This document shows positions 7,508 through 14,668 of a stretch of 19,898 nucleotides of DNA, piece after piece; positions within the stretch are counted from its first letter, which is position 1; every line of letters begins with the position of its first letter. The stretch comes from CAVQFO01 sp963711725. Lineage in GTDB: Bacteria > Pseudomonadota > Gammaproteobacteria > Nitrococcales > Aquisalimonadaceae. The notes below the pieces were generated by a model. That model searched no databases and was not told where the DNA came from. It was given only the letters and a program-made list of their open reading frames with translations. The position numbers were made by a program, and so were the translations under genes. The stretch covers positions 1-19,898 of the forward strand of contig CAVQFO010000041.1 of assembly GCA_963711725.1 (NCBI GenBank), written 5' to 3'.

Positions 7508-8440
7508 TCACTCGCCCAGTGCCTTGTCCAGGGAGGCGGGATCGTATACCGCCACCGCGCTGAGGCTGCGGTCGATGCGCCGGCACAAGCCCGCCAGCAC
7601 CCTGCCCGGTCCGCATTCCACGGCGCGGTCGATACCATCCGCTGTCATGGCCTGAATGGTCTCGACCCAGCGCACGGGACTGTAAAGCTGCTCCACCAGA
7701 CGCTGCCGGATGCCTTCCACGTCCTGCGCCCGGGCAACATCCGCGTTGTGGATCACCGGCACCTTTGGAAGCGCCAGCTTGACGTCCGCCAAACGGTTCG
7801 CGAGCCGCTCCGCTGCGGGTTTCATCAGCGCACAGTGAGAAGGGGCGCTGACCGGAAGATTGACGGCGCGTTTGGCTCCGCGTTCCTGGGCTAGCTTCAC
7901 CGCGCGGGCCACCGCCTCCCGATTGCCGGCGATCACGACCTGGCCCGGCGCATTGAAATTAACCGCTTCGGCGACTTGTCCGCCGGCGGCCTCGGCGCAG
8001 ACGGCGCGAACATCCGCGTCATCCAGCCCCAGAATGGCGGCCATGGCGCCCTCGCCTTCCGGTACCGCCTCCTGCATGAACCGGCCCCGGTCGGCCACCA
8101 GTGCGATGGCATCGGGAAAGGCGATGGATTCGGCACAGGCCAGCGCGGTGTATTCCCCCAGCGAATGGCCCGCCATCACTTCCGGATGCTGTCCGCCGCG
8201 CTCGACCCAGGCGCGCCAAACGGCCACGCCGGCAGCCAACATGGCCGGCTGGGTACGGTCGGTGCGGTTGAGGTCTTCTTCAGGTCCGTTCTGAACCAGC
8301 GACCACAGGTCGTAGCTCAGCGCCTCCGAGGCCTCGTCGAACGTCCGGCGAATCACCGGCGTCGCATCCGCGAGTTCCTTGAGCATTCCTACCGATTGGG
8401 ATCCCTGACCCGGGAACAGAAAGGCGAGTGATTGCGTCAT
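7508..8440 (-). CDS. fabD: Malonyl-CoA:ACP transacylase
   Basis: This 310-residue enzyme moves malonyl groups from CoA to ACP, supplying the extender unit for FabH and FabF. It begins with the family signature FLFPGQGSQSVGML, has the nucleophile S93 in AGHSLGEYTALA, R118 in ADRGRF for the malonyl carboxylate, the catalytic H202 in SAPSHCALM, and the late GPGRVLAGL segment. The length equals that of E. coli FabD within one or two residues. The start is an ATG. It is 81 nt after fabH and 44 nt before fabG in the fatty acid operon. Confidence 0.96.
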   Translation of the reverse strand: MTQSLAFLFPGQGSQSVGMLKELADATPVIRRTFDEASEALSYDLWSLVQNGPEEDLNRTDRTQPAMLAAGVAVWRAWVERGGQHPEVMAGHSLGEYTALACAESIAFPDAIALVADRGRFMQEAVPEGEGAMAAILGLDDADVRAVCAEAAGGQVAEAVNFNAPGQVVIAGNREAVARAVKLAQERGAKRAVNLPVSAPSHCALMKPAAERLANRLADVKLALPKVPVIHNADVARAQDVEGIRQRLVEQLYSPVRWVETIQAMTADGIDRAVECGPGRVLAGLCRRIDRSLSAVAVYDPASLDKALGE

Positions 8441-8521
8441 GACATCTCTTCAATCCATGTTTTGGTCCGAGAGCGGCGTTGATGGCCGCCGCCTGCCCCA
8501 TAGAGCTTTCCGGAACGCGGA

Positions 8522-9493
8522 TCAGTAGCGCAGAAGCGCCGAACCCCAGGTGAAACCGCCGCCGAATGCCTCCAGGAGCAGAAGCTCTCCCCGCTTTATC
8601 CGCCCGTCCCGCACGGCCGTATCCAGAGCCAGCGGAATCGAAGCCGCGGAGGTGTTGCCGTGCTTCTCGACGGTAACGACCACGCGCTCCATGGGCAGAT
8701 CCAGTTTCTTCGCCGTTGCCTGAATGATCCGGATGTTGGCCTGGTGGGGAACCAGCCAGTCGACATCCTTTTTGGTCAGGCCAGAAGCTTCAAGCGTTTC
8801 GTCGACAATACGTCCCAGGGTTCGCACCGCGACCTTGAAGACTTCATTGCCCCGCATACGCACCTTGCCCGCCGTCCCTTCGAGGCGGTCGTAGCCCTGC
8901 GAAACGCCCCAGGGCACGTACAGCAGTTCCTCGTGGCTGCCATCCGCATGCAGATGCGTCGAAAGAATACCGGGTTCATCCGAGGCCTCCAACACCACAG
9001 CGCCGGCGCCGTCGCCGAACAGGACGCAGGTCCCCCGATCAGTCCAGTCCAATATCCGGGTGAAGGTCTCCGCCCCGATGACCAGCGCTTTTTTCACACT
9101 ACCCGTGACGACGAACTTCTCCGCCACTCCAAGAGCGTAGACGAAGCCCGAGCAGGCTGCCGAGACGTCGAACGCCATGGCGCCCGAATGGATGCCCAGA
9201 CGCTGCTGCACAAGGCACGCCGTGCTGGGAAATACCCGATCCGGCGTGCAGGTCGCCAGAACAATCAGGCCAATCTCCTCCGGGTCCACGTCGGCGGCCT
9301 CCAGCGCGTTTCGCGCGGCGGCGACCGCCAGATCGGCACAGGTTTCGTCCTCGCCCGCCATACGCCGTTCGGCGATGCCCGTGCGCTCCCGGATCCATTG
9401 ATCGCTGGTATCAACCAGCTCTTCCAAATCACGGTTGGTGAGTATTTTTTCGGGAAGATATGAACCTGTCCCGCTGATTCTCGCGTAGGTCAC
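8522..9493 (-). CDS. fabH: 3-oxoacyl-ACP synthase III (KAS III)
   Basis: This 323-residue enzyme starts fatty acid synthesis by condensing acetyl-CoA with malonyl-ACP. The Cys-His-Asn triad is present: C114 in VSAACSGFVYAL, H250 in VPHQANIRII and N280 in EKHGNTSAAS, together with the conserved GAETFTRILDWTDR and FGDGAGA segments and the AFGGGFTWGSALLRY end. The GTG start overlaps the plsX stop codon as GTGA, so translation is probably coupled to plsX. E. coli has fabH at this place; from memory P. aeruginosa PAO1 does not, which is one difference from the otherwise very similar Pseudomonas order. Confidence 0.96.
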   Translation of the reverse strand: MTYARISGTGSYLPEKILTNRDLEELVDTSDQWIRERTGIAERRMAGEDETCADLAVAAARNALEAADVDPEEIGLIVLATCTPDRVFPSTACLVQQRLGIHSGAMAFDVSAACSGFVYALGVAEKFVVTGSVKKALVIGAETFTRILDWTDRGTCVLFGDGAGAVVLEASDEPGILSTHLHADGSHEELLYVPWGVSQGYDRLEGTAGKVRMRGNEVFKVAVRTLGRIVDETLEASGLTKKDVDWLVPHQANIRIIQATAKKLDLPMERVVVTVEKHGNTSAASIPLALDTAVRDGRIKRGELLLLEAFGGGFTWGSALLRY

Positions 9494-10518
9494 TCTGCCT
9501 GCCTTTCAGCCAATACCGTCGCGAGCCGCTGATCGATGCGCGTGGGCACGGCCTCTTCCACTTCCTTGATGGCCGTCTCGATCGCCCAGGAAAACGAATA
9601 GGCGTCCGCGCTTCCATGACTTTTGATAACGATGCCGCGCAAACCCAGCAGGCTCCCGCCGTTATATTCACGTGTATCCAGCCGCCGCCGGAAGCCCTTC
9701 AGAACGGGCATTGCGATCAACGCGGCCAGCTTGGTGAGGAAATTGCGCTGGAATTCCTTGCGCAGATAGTAGGAAACCGCGGTGGCCAGGCCTTCGATGG
9801 TCTTTACCGCGACGTTGCCGACGAAACCGTCGCAGACGATCACGTCCGCGCCGCCCTTCAGGATATCGTCGCCTTCCACATAGCCGATGTAGTTCAGCTT
9901 GCTCTCCGAGAGCATGTGCGCGGCGCCCTTGACCTGCTCATTGCCCTTGATCTCTTCCTGGCCGATATTGAGCAGGCCCACCCGGGGCCGCTCGATGCCG
10001 TCCAGCGCTTCCGCAAGGACCGAGCCCATGACGCCGAACTGAAACAGGTGTTCCGCGGTGCAATCGACATTCGCGCCCAGGTCCAGGACGCGGGTGTGGC
10101 CTTCAATACAGGGGAACGCAAAAATGATTGCCGGCCGGTCGATGCCCGGCAAGGTCTTGAGCACATAGCGCGCCGTGGCCATAAGGGCTCCGGTGTTGCC
10201 CGCGCTGACCGCCGCGTTGGCAACGCCCTCCTTGACCAGATTCACGGCCACGCGCATCGATGAATCCTTCTTCGTGCGCAAAGCCTGCGAGGGCCGTTCG
10301 TCCATGCTCACCACTTCCGTGGCGTGCTTGATCTGAAGGGATTCGCCCTCGCTCACCCCACAAGCACCCGCCTTCTCCCGGAGAACGGCCTCATCCCCAA
10401 CCAGAATCAGGCGGACATTGGGATGGCGCTTGAGTATGGTTCCGGCCGCCTCGACGACGATCCCCGGACCGTGGTCGCCGCTCATGGCGTCTAATGCGAT
10501 GGTGATCGAGTCAGGCAT
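9490..10518 (-). CDS. plsX: Phosphate acyltransferase PlsX
   Basis: This 342-residue protein makes acyl-phosphate from acyl-ACP and phosphate, the acyl donor for PlsY in phosphatidic acid synthesis, and links fatty acid synthesis to membrane lipid formation. The N-terminal IALDAMSGDHGP, the ERPSQALRTKKDSSMRVAV segment, SAGNTGALMA, the LDLGANVDC motif, the GLLNIGQEEIKGN segment and CDGFVGNVAVKT are all diagnostic. The start is an ATG with only a weak ribosome site. It follows rpmF by 127 nt, a gap that holds a terminator-like hairpin, and overlaps fabH by 4 nt. Confidence 0.95.
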   Translation of the reverse strand: MPDSITIALDAMSGDHGPGIVVEAAGTILKRHPNVRLILVGDEAVLREKAGACGVSEGESLQIKHATEVVSMDERPSQALRTKKDSSMRVAVNLVKEGVANAAVSAGNTGALMATARYVLKTLPGIDRPAIIFAFPCIEGHTRVLDLGANVDCTAEHLFQFGVMGSVLAEALDGIERPRVGLLNIGQEEIKGNEQVKGAAHMLSESKLNYIGYVEGDDILKGGADVIVCDGFVGNVAVKTIEGLATAVSYYLRKEFQRNFLTKLAALIAMPVLKGFRRRLDTREYNGGSLLGLRGIVIKSHGSADAYSFSWAIETAIKEVEEAVPTRIDQRLATVLAERQAE

Positions 10519-10594
10519 GGTTACCCGCGGGTTTGACCTCGGTAGTTGCCGGCGTGGGCGGGGCTGGTCGTTCTGTTATCGGCCCCACAAAGCG

Positions 10595-10623
10595 AAAACG
10601 CGGCGACCCACTGGCACGCCGCG
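10595..10623 (-). terminator. Terminator-like hairpin after rpmF
   Basis: On the minus strand CGCGGCG (10623-10617) pairs with CGCCGCG (10605-10599) around an 11-nt loop and is followed by TTTTCGCTTT. It starts 22 nt beyond the rpmF stop. The stem is short but fully GC. It probably ends part of the yceD-rpmF transcription before plsX. Confidence 0.55.
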
Positions 10624-10645
10624 AATCGCAGATCGACTCGAACGC

Positions 10646-10825
10646 TTACTCGTCCTTCGCCGGGAGGACTTTCTTGCCCCGGTAATAGCCGTCCGGGCTG
10701 ATGTGATGGCGGCGATGGGTCTCGCCGGTGGTCGGCTCCACGGACAACGTGGGATCCGACAGGGAATCGTGAGCGCGGCGCATGCCCCGCTTGGAACGGG
10801 TCTTACGGTTTTGTTGAACGGCCAT
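10646..10825 (-). CDS. rpmF: 50S ribosomal protein L32
   Basis: This 59-residue basic protein is L32 of the large ribosomal subunit. It reads MAVQQNRKTRSKRGMRRAHD at the start, followed by the typical PTLSVEPTTGETHRRHHISP core and the DGYYRGKKVL end. The zinc-binding cysteines of some L32 proteins are absent, as in most gammaproteobacteria. The ribosome site is unusually good: AGGAGGT (10840-10834), 8 nt before the ATG. It lies 24 nt after yceD and ahead of plsX, the same arrangement as in E. coli, and a terminator-like hairpin follows it. Confidence 0.96.
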   Translation of the reverse strand: MAVQQNRKTRSKRGMRRAHDSLSDPTLSVEPTTGETHRRHHISPDGYYRGKKVLPAKDE

Positions 10826-10849
10826 TGGTTGGCACCTCCTGAAAAATCT

Positions 10850-11377
10850 CTAGTCTTTACCGCCCCGCAGGACTTTGAGAGCCGCGAACGGGTTTTCCTT
10901 GCGCGGCTCGTCGCTTTTCGGTACTTCCTCGCCAAATCGGCGTTCGCGCGGCACGCAGGCGTCGTCATCCTCGTGCCTGGCTACTACTGGAAGCGCCAGA
11001 ATCAATTCGTCTTCGATGATATCCACGGGCCGCACATTGGCCTCGCCGACCAACAACGGATCGATCATCTCGGGCAGCCTTGCCGCCTCGTCCTCCCCGG
11101 AGACGATTCCGAGGAGAATCTCCACGTCGACCGGCCAGGACATGGCCTCCAGGCAGCGCTGGCACCGCAGCGGCAGCACGCCCTGCACCCGGCCCCGGAC
11201 CAGCGGCCGGCCGTCTTCACGCGAGAAACGCAAAGCGGCTTCAACGGTTCCGTCGGTCTCGACCAACGCTTCCCGGAGCCGCGCCATGTCCGCCAATCGG
11301 ACCGGGCCCTCCACCAACGCATCCCGATCCGCGAGGAACAGTGGATTCACGGGGGTGTACAAGGGGGCCATTTGCAT
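10850..11377 (-). CDS. yceD: YceD-family protein (DUF177), probable 23S rRNA accumulation factor
   Basis: This 175-residue protein belongs to the DUF177/YceD family, found just before rpmF in most proteobacteria and plants and linked to 23S rRNA accumulation. The family's CxxC is visible as C72 and C75 (LRCQRCLEAM), followed by an acidic middle region (about 90-130) with IIEDELILALPVV and the usual NPFAALKVLRG end. Two ATG codons, at 11377 and 11371, are possible starts and neither has a ribosome site. Upstream alignment to E. coli YceD supports a start here. The predicted transcription start is only about 3 nt before the first ATG. It is the first gene of the rpmF-plsX-fab block. Confidence 0.88.
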   Translation of the reverse strand: MQMAPLYTPVNPLFLADRDALVEGPVRLADMARLREALVETDGTVEAALRFSREDGRPLVRGRVQGVLPLRCQRCLEAMSWPVDVEILLGIVSGEDEAARLPEMIDPLLVGEANVRPVDIIEDELILALPVVARHEDDDACVPRERRFGEEVPKSDEPRKENPFAALKVLRGGKD

Positions 11378-11386
11378 AAGCAGCGC

Positions 11387-11415
11387 ATATTAGCGACGGT
11401 CCCCGAAGGTGTCAA
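11387..11415 (-). promoter_or_regulatory. Near-consensus sigma-70 promoter of the yceD-rpmF-plsX-fab block
   Basis: The minus strand reads TTGACA (11415-11410), a 17-nt spacer, then TAATAT (11392-11387). The -35 box is perfect, the spacing is ideal and the -10 box matches five of six bases. Transcription would start near 11380, giving a leader of about 3 nt to the first yceD ATG or 9 nt to the second. Confidence 0.75.
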
Positions 11416-11457
11416 AATGAGTCCGCGTGGCAACGATGGGCCATCCAGCCTTCAAGG

Positions 11458-11486
11458 CGCGACCCAAAGGCCTCTTGCGTTACAAT
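11458..11486 (+). promoter_or_regulatory. Weak candidate promoter for maf
   Basis: TACAAT (11481-11486) is a good -10 box about 38 nt before the maf ATG, preceded 17 nt upstream by CGCGAC, a poor -35. The box TTCAAG (11451-11456) would be too far away. This is only a candidate. Confidence 0.28.
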
Positions 11487-11523
11487 CCCGACGCCTTTTC
11501 GACCGGACACAGGAACCGTTTTC

Positions 11524-12111
11524 ATGGCCACCGATCCACAAATCATTCTAGCTTCCGGCTCCCGTCACCGCGCGGCCCTGCTCGATCGTCTGGGGCTGGC
11601 CTACACCGTTCGCCGGCCTGACGTCGACGAGACTCGGCAGGGAGCCGAGGATCCGCGGGACTATGTGCTGCGCCTGTCGGTGGACAAGGCGCGCGCCGGT
11701 GCGGCGAAAGGCGCACGGGAGCTCGTGATCGGGTCGGACCAGGCCGCCGTACTCGATACCGAAGTGCTGGGCAAGCCCGGCGACCATGCGCACGCCGTGG
11801 AACAGCTTCGACGGGTCTCCGGGCGCACCGTGCGATTCCTGACGGGGCTCTGCCTTCTTAACAGCGTAACGGGCGATCACCAGCTGGACTGTGTGGAAGT
11901 ACGCGCGGTTTTCCGGAAACTGGACGATCACGCTATAGCGCGCTACCTGGAACGGGAACCGGCCTACGACTGCGCGGGGAGCTTTAAATCCGAGGCCCTG
12001 GGCATCGCCCTGCTCGAACGCATGGAAAGCTGGGACCCGACCGCTTTGGTGGGTCTTCCTTTGATTCGCCTGGTTTCCATGTTGCGAGAGGAAGGGGTGG
12101 CCGTACCGTAG
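11524..12111 (+). CDS. maf: Maf-family nucleotide pyrophosphatase (YceF type)
   Basis: This 195-residue protein hydrolyses nucleoside triphosphates at the alpha-beta bond; E. coli YceF, its closest match by motif and neighbourhood, prefers 7-methyl-GTP and is thought to clean modified nucleotides from the pool. It shows IILASGSRHRAALL (8-21), DVDE (33-36), VIGSDQ with D72, the GKPG segment (83-86) and the AGSFKSEALGIAL C-terminal part. The SDQ form rather than ADT points to YceF and not YhdE. The start is an ATG with AGGAA 8 nt upstream. It is divergent from yceD, as in E. coli and Pseudomonas, and converges on sppA across a REP pair. Confidence 0.92.
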   Translation: MATDPQIILASGSRHRAALLDRLGLAYTVRRPDVDETRQGAEDPRDYVLRLSVDKARAGAAKGARELVIGSDQAAVLDTEVLGKPGDHAHAVEQLRRVSGRTVRFLTGLCLLNSVTGDHQLDCVEVRAVFRKLDDHAIARYLEREPAYDCAGSFKSEALGIALLERMESWDPTALVGLPLIRLVSMLREEGVAVP

Positions 12112-12113
12112 GC

Positions 12114-12181
12114 TTCGCGGCGATGAGCGCCGCTCCCGCATCTGTTTACCCACTCGCAGGAGCGGCGCTCATCGCCGCGAA
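12114..12181. repeat. Inverted REP pair (REPIN-like) between maf and sppA
   Basis: Two perfect 23-nt inverted arms (12114-12136 and 12159-12181) flank a 22-nt loop. Each arm, read as GGAGCGGCGCTCATCGCCGC followed by GAA, itself holds a 6-bp hairpin (GCGGCG, CTCAT, CGCCGC). The GGAGCGG head and CCGCGAA tail match the style of Pseudomonas REP sequences mobilised by RAYT transposases. The element fills almost the whole 74-nt gap between the maf stop (12111) and the sppA stop (12186), where it could end transcription from both sides. Confidence 0.85.
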
Positions 12182-12185
12182 CGCC

Positions 12186-13133
12186 TTAACGAAGCCGCAC
12201 GCTGTCCATCGCTTCCTTCAGGCTGTGGGCAAAGCTGGCGCCGAATCGATGGGCCAGCCGGGCCAGGACATCCGGCTCAACCGTGTAATCCACCGTGCGC
12301 TTTGCCTTGATCACGTCCCGCGCGACGTAGCCGGTATCGCCCAGACCGTCGGCAAGCCCCAGCTTGACGCTGTCCGCGCCCGTCCACACCAGCCCACTGA
12401 ACAAATCCGGATTGTCCGCAAGGCGGTCGCCGCGGCCCTTCTTCACCTCGGCGATGAACTGCTGATGAATTTTCTGCAATAAGCCTTTGATATAGGTGAC
12501 GTCTTGTGGCCGTTGCGGCGAAAACGGGTCGAGCATGTCCTTGTTCTTGCCCGCGGTGTACAGCCGCCGTTCCACGCCGAGCTTGTCCATGAGCCCGGTA
12601 AAGCCGAAGCCGTTCATCAGCACGCCGATGGAGCCCACCAGGCTCGCCTTGTTCACGTAGATCTTGTCCGCCGCCACCGCGATGTAATAGGCGCCGGAAG
12701 TCAGCAGGTCACCGCCTACCGCATAGACCGGAACGTTGGGATGAGCTTTTCGGAGCCGATGGATCTCGTCGTTTACGCGCCCCGCCTCCACCGGGCTTCC
12801 TCCCGGGCTGTTGATATCCAGGACGACCCCCGCCACGTCGCGGTTGCCGAAGGCGCGATCAAGACTCCGGATGATCAGCTCCGCGCTGGCCGGTGATCCG
12901 GCCGCGATCGGGCCGTCCACGTGGATCACCGCGGTGTGGCGGCCGCTGGGTTCGGCCTCCCCGGCAAACTGGCAGCTTCTGAAGGCAAGCAACAACAAGA
13001 ACAGGTAAACCAGCAGCGCCAGTTTGAAGAAAATGCCCCAGCGCCGGCGCCGGCGCTGCTCGCGGATCCCCGCCATGGCGATATCCCGCAGGGCCTGCTG
13101 CTCCCAACGCTCGCCGTGCTCTTGTTCCGCCAT
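12186..13133 (-). CDS. sppA: Signal peptide peptidase SppA, short form
   Basis: This 315-residue inner-membrane serine protease degrades remnant signal peptides and possibly misfolded membrane proteins. After an arginine-rich cytoplasmic tail (27-31) comes one membrane helix (about 34-51), then a single peptidase S49 domain: DINSPGGSPVEAGRV, the nucleophile S146 in LLTSGAYYIA, VGSIGV, and the general base K198 in AGKNKDML. These residue numbers sit almost exactly where Bacillus subtilis SppA has S147 and K199, so it is the half-size form rather than the doubled E. coli one. The start is an ATG with GGGAGAG upstream. It follows rluC by 16 nt and ends 4 nt from the REP pair. Confidence 0.93.
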   Translation of the reverse strand: MAEQEHGERWEQQALRDIAMAGIREQRRRRRWGIFFKLALLVYLFLLLLAFRSCQFAGEAEPSGRHTAVIHVDGPIAAGSPASAELIIRSLDRAFGNRDVAGVVLDINSPGGSPVEAGRVNDEIHRLRKAHPNVPVYAVGGDLLTSGAYYIAVAADKIYVNKASLVGSIGVLMNGFGFTGLMDKLGVERRLYTAGKNKDMLDPFSPQRPQDVTYIKGLLQKIHQQFIAEVKKGRGDRLADNPDLFSGLVWTGADSVKLGLADGLGDTGYVARDVIKAKRTVDYTVEPDVLARLAHRFGASFAHSLKEAMDSVRLR

Positions 13134-13149
13134 TGTCAGCTCTCCCTGT

Positions 13150-14134
13150 TCATCTCACCGCGCCGTGTCCGCGGCTCTCCAGCGTATCGACCAGCGCGCG
13201 CAAGTCCTCGCTCAACGGCGCCGTAAAGTGGTGCTCCCGACCCGACTCCGGCATGACGAACCGCAAACTGTGTGCGTGCAACGCCAGCCGCCTGAGCCCG
13301 GCCTGCCTGAAGGTACGATTGGCCGCCGCATCGCCGTAGCGGCTGTCCCCGAGCACCGGGTGCCCCACGTGTGCGGCATGGACGCGGATTTGATGGGTCC
13401 GCCCCGTGCCGATGCGCGCCCGCGCCATGGATGCCTGCCCGTAGCGCTCAAGCACCTCGAACTCCGTGTGCGCCACCTTGCCCTCCGCGTCCACCCTCAC
13501 CGTCCGCTCGCCGCCGGACCTGCGCGTTGCGATCCAACGGCGCATCCACGACGAACCGCCCCTTGGGAAGATCGCCGGACAGGAGTACCAGATAGTCCTT
13601 CTCCATGCCGCCCTCGCGCAGCAGCGCGTGCAGCTGGCGCAAGATCGTGCGTTTTTTCGCGATCACCAGGCAGCCGCTGGTCTCCCGGTCCAGCCGGTGC
13701 ACCAGATCCAGGAAGGGCTGACCGGTGCGCAGCGCGCGCAACGCCTCAATAACGCCGAAGCGCAAACCGGTCCCGCCGTGGACGGCGAGGCCCGCCGGCT
13801 TGTCCAGGACCAACAGATCGTCGTCTTCGTAGATGATGGCCTTCGACAGTGTCCGCAAGACGCCGTCGGGGATTTCGCCGCTTGTCCCCGGCTCCGCCAT
13901 GCGAACCGGCGGCAGGCGTACCTCGTCGCCTTCCTGTACGCGCACCGCGGGCCCCACGCGCTTGCCGTTGACACGAACTTCCCCTTTTCGAAGGAGTCTA
14001 TATATACGTGTCTTGGGGACGCCTTTGAGCTCCCGCAAAAGGTAATTGTCGATACGCTGCCCCTCGCATTGATCGGGGACAGTGACGTAACGAACCTTGG
14101 ACGACTGATTCTCGGAGGGATTGTGTTTGTTCAC
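13150..14134 (-). CDS. rluC: 23S rRNA pseudouridine synthase RluC, frameshifted as assembled
   Basis: RluC makes pseudouridines 955, 2504 and 2580 in 23S rRNA. An S4 RNA-binding domain (about 20-75, with KTRIYRLLRKGEVRVNGK) precedes the catalytic domain with D149 in LVHRLDRETSG. The protein reads well to VVDAPLDRNA, then continues in another frame as RSGGERTVRVDAEGK through TGRTHQIRVHAAH to the end. One extra base at about 13517-13528 explains the break. Corrected length is about 327 residues (E. coli 319). The start is GTG, supported by alignment to E. coli RluC, with no strong ribosome site. It is divergent from rne, as in E. coli, and probably co-transcribed with sppA. I suspect a sequence error, but a real mutation is possible. 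Confidence 0.9.
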
Positions 14135-14312
14135 GACGCCGATGATACAGCCCCGGCCACGCCTAAAGCCATGGCACGGTGCTCCGGAATGTCCGCGCAG
14201 GCGGGCTGGTCACGCCACGGATCGAGCGCCTTCGAAGCGGTTTTACCCTTCCGCCCCGCGGACCTTGTTTCAACGCGGTGGCGAAAACCGCCAAGAAATG
14301 TTGCATAGTCGT

Positions 14313-14341
14313 TTGATGCGGTGCGGGTTGGCTGATATATT
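14313..14341 (+). promoter_or_regulatory. Candidate rne promoter
   Basis: TTGATG (14313-14318), a 17-nt spacer, then TATATT (14336-14341). The -35 matches four and the -10 five of six consensus bases. It would give a leader of about 320 nt, close to the length known for E. coli rne, which is why I prefer it over other weak matches. Confidence 0.38.
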
Positions 14342-14459
14342 GATCGCGCGCGAATTACTGCTGTCACAGCGGCTACACAGCCCCGTCAGCGTTGGAATTC
14401 GCCCTGGTTTCACAGCATCCGCATTCGGCGGGTGATAATTGTTTTTTGGGATATACACC

Positions 14460-14485
14460 GTTGTCTGGCTGTCCCGGCAGACAAC
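14460..14485 (+). other. Hairpin in the rne leader
   Basis: GTTGTCTG (14460-14467) pairs perfectly with CAGACAAC (14478-14485) around a 10-nt loop. It lies in the middle of the presumed rne leader, where enterobacterial rne carries the hairpins that RNase E recognises to control its own mRNA. That role here is an inference from position. Confidence 0.4.
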
Positions 14486-14668
14486 TCAATTGCGCTCCCA
14501 TGCCCCTATCCCACACGGTGATGAATAACATGCTCGTTTGGCGCCTCGCCCATACACTGCTTGGCGGATGTCCGCGCGCGGTCGGCGATTCCGACATGGC
14601 GCCCGAGAATGCTTGTTCCATTGCCGCGAGGTGGATAGGGCCGGTCGAGCGCCGGAGATCAACAGGTA

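Larger units (their letters stand above)
14135..14668. other. 534-bp rluC-rne intergenic region with probable rne leader
   Basis: I find no convincing gene here. A small reading frame on the plus strand (from 14392) overlaps the rne start out of frame and has no recognisable content. The region should hold the divergent promoters and a long rne 5' untranslated leader. In E. coli that leader is about 360 nt and is itself cut by RNase E for autoregulation. Visible structures are an 8-bp hairpin (14460-14485) and a 5-bp hairpin GTCGG/CCGAC (14581-14595). Confidence 0.5.
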
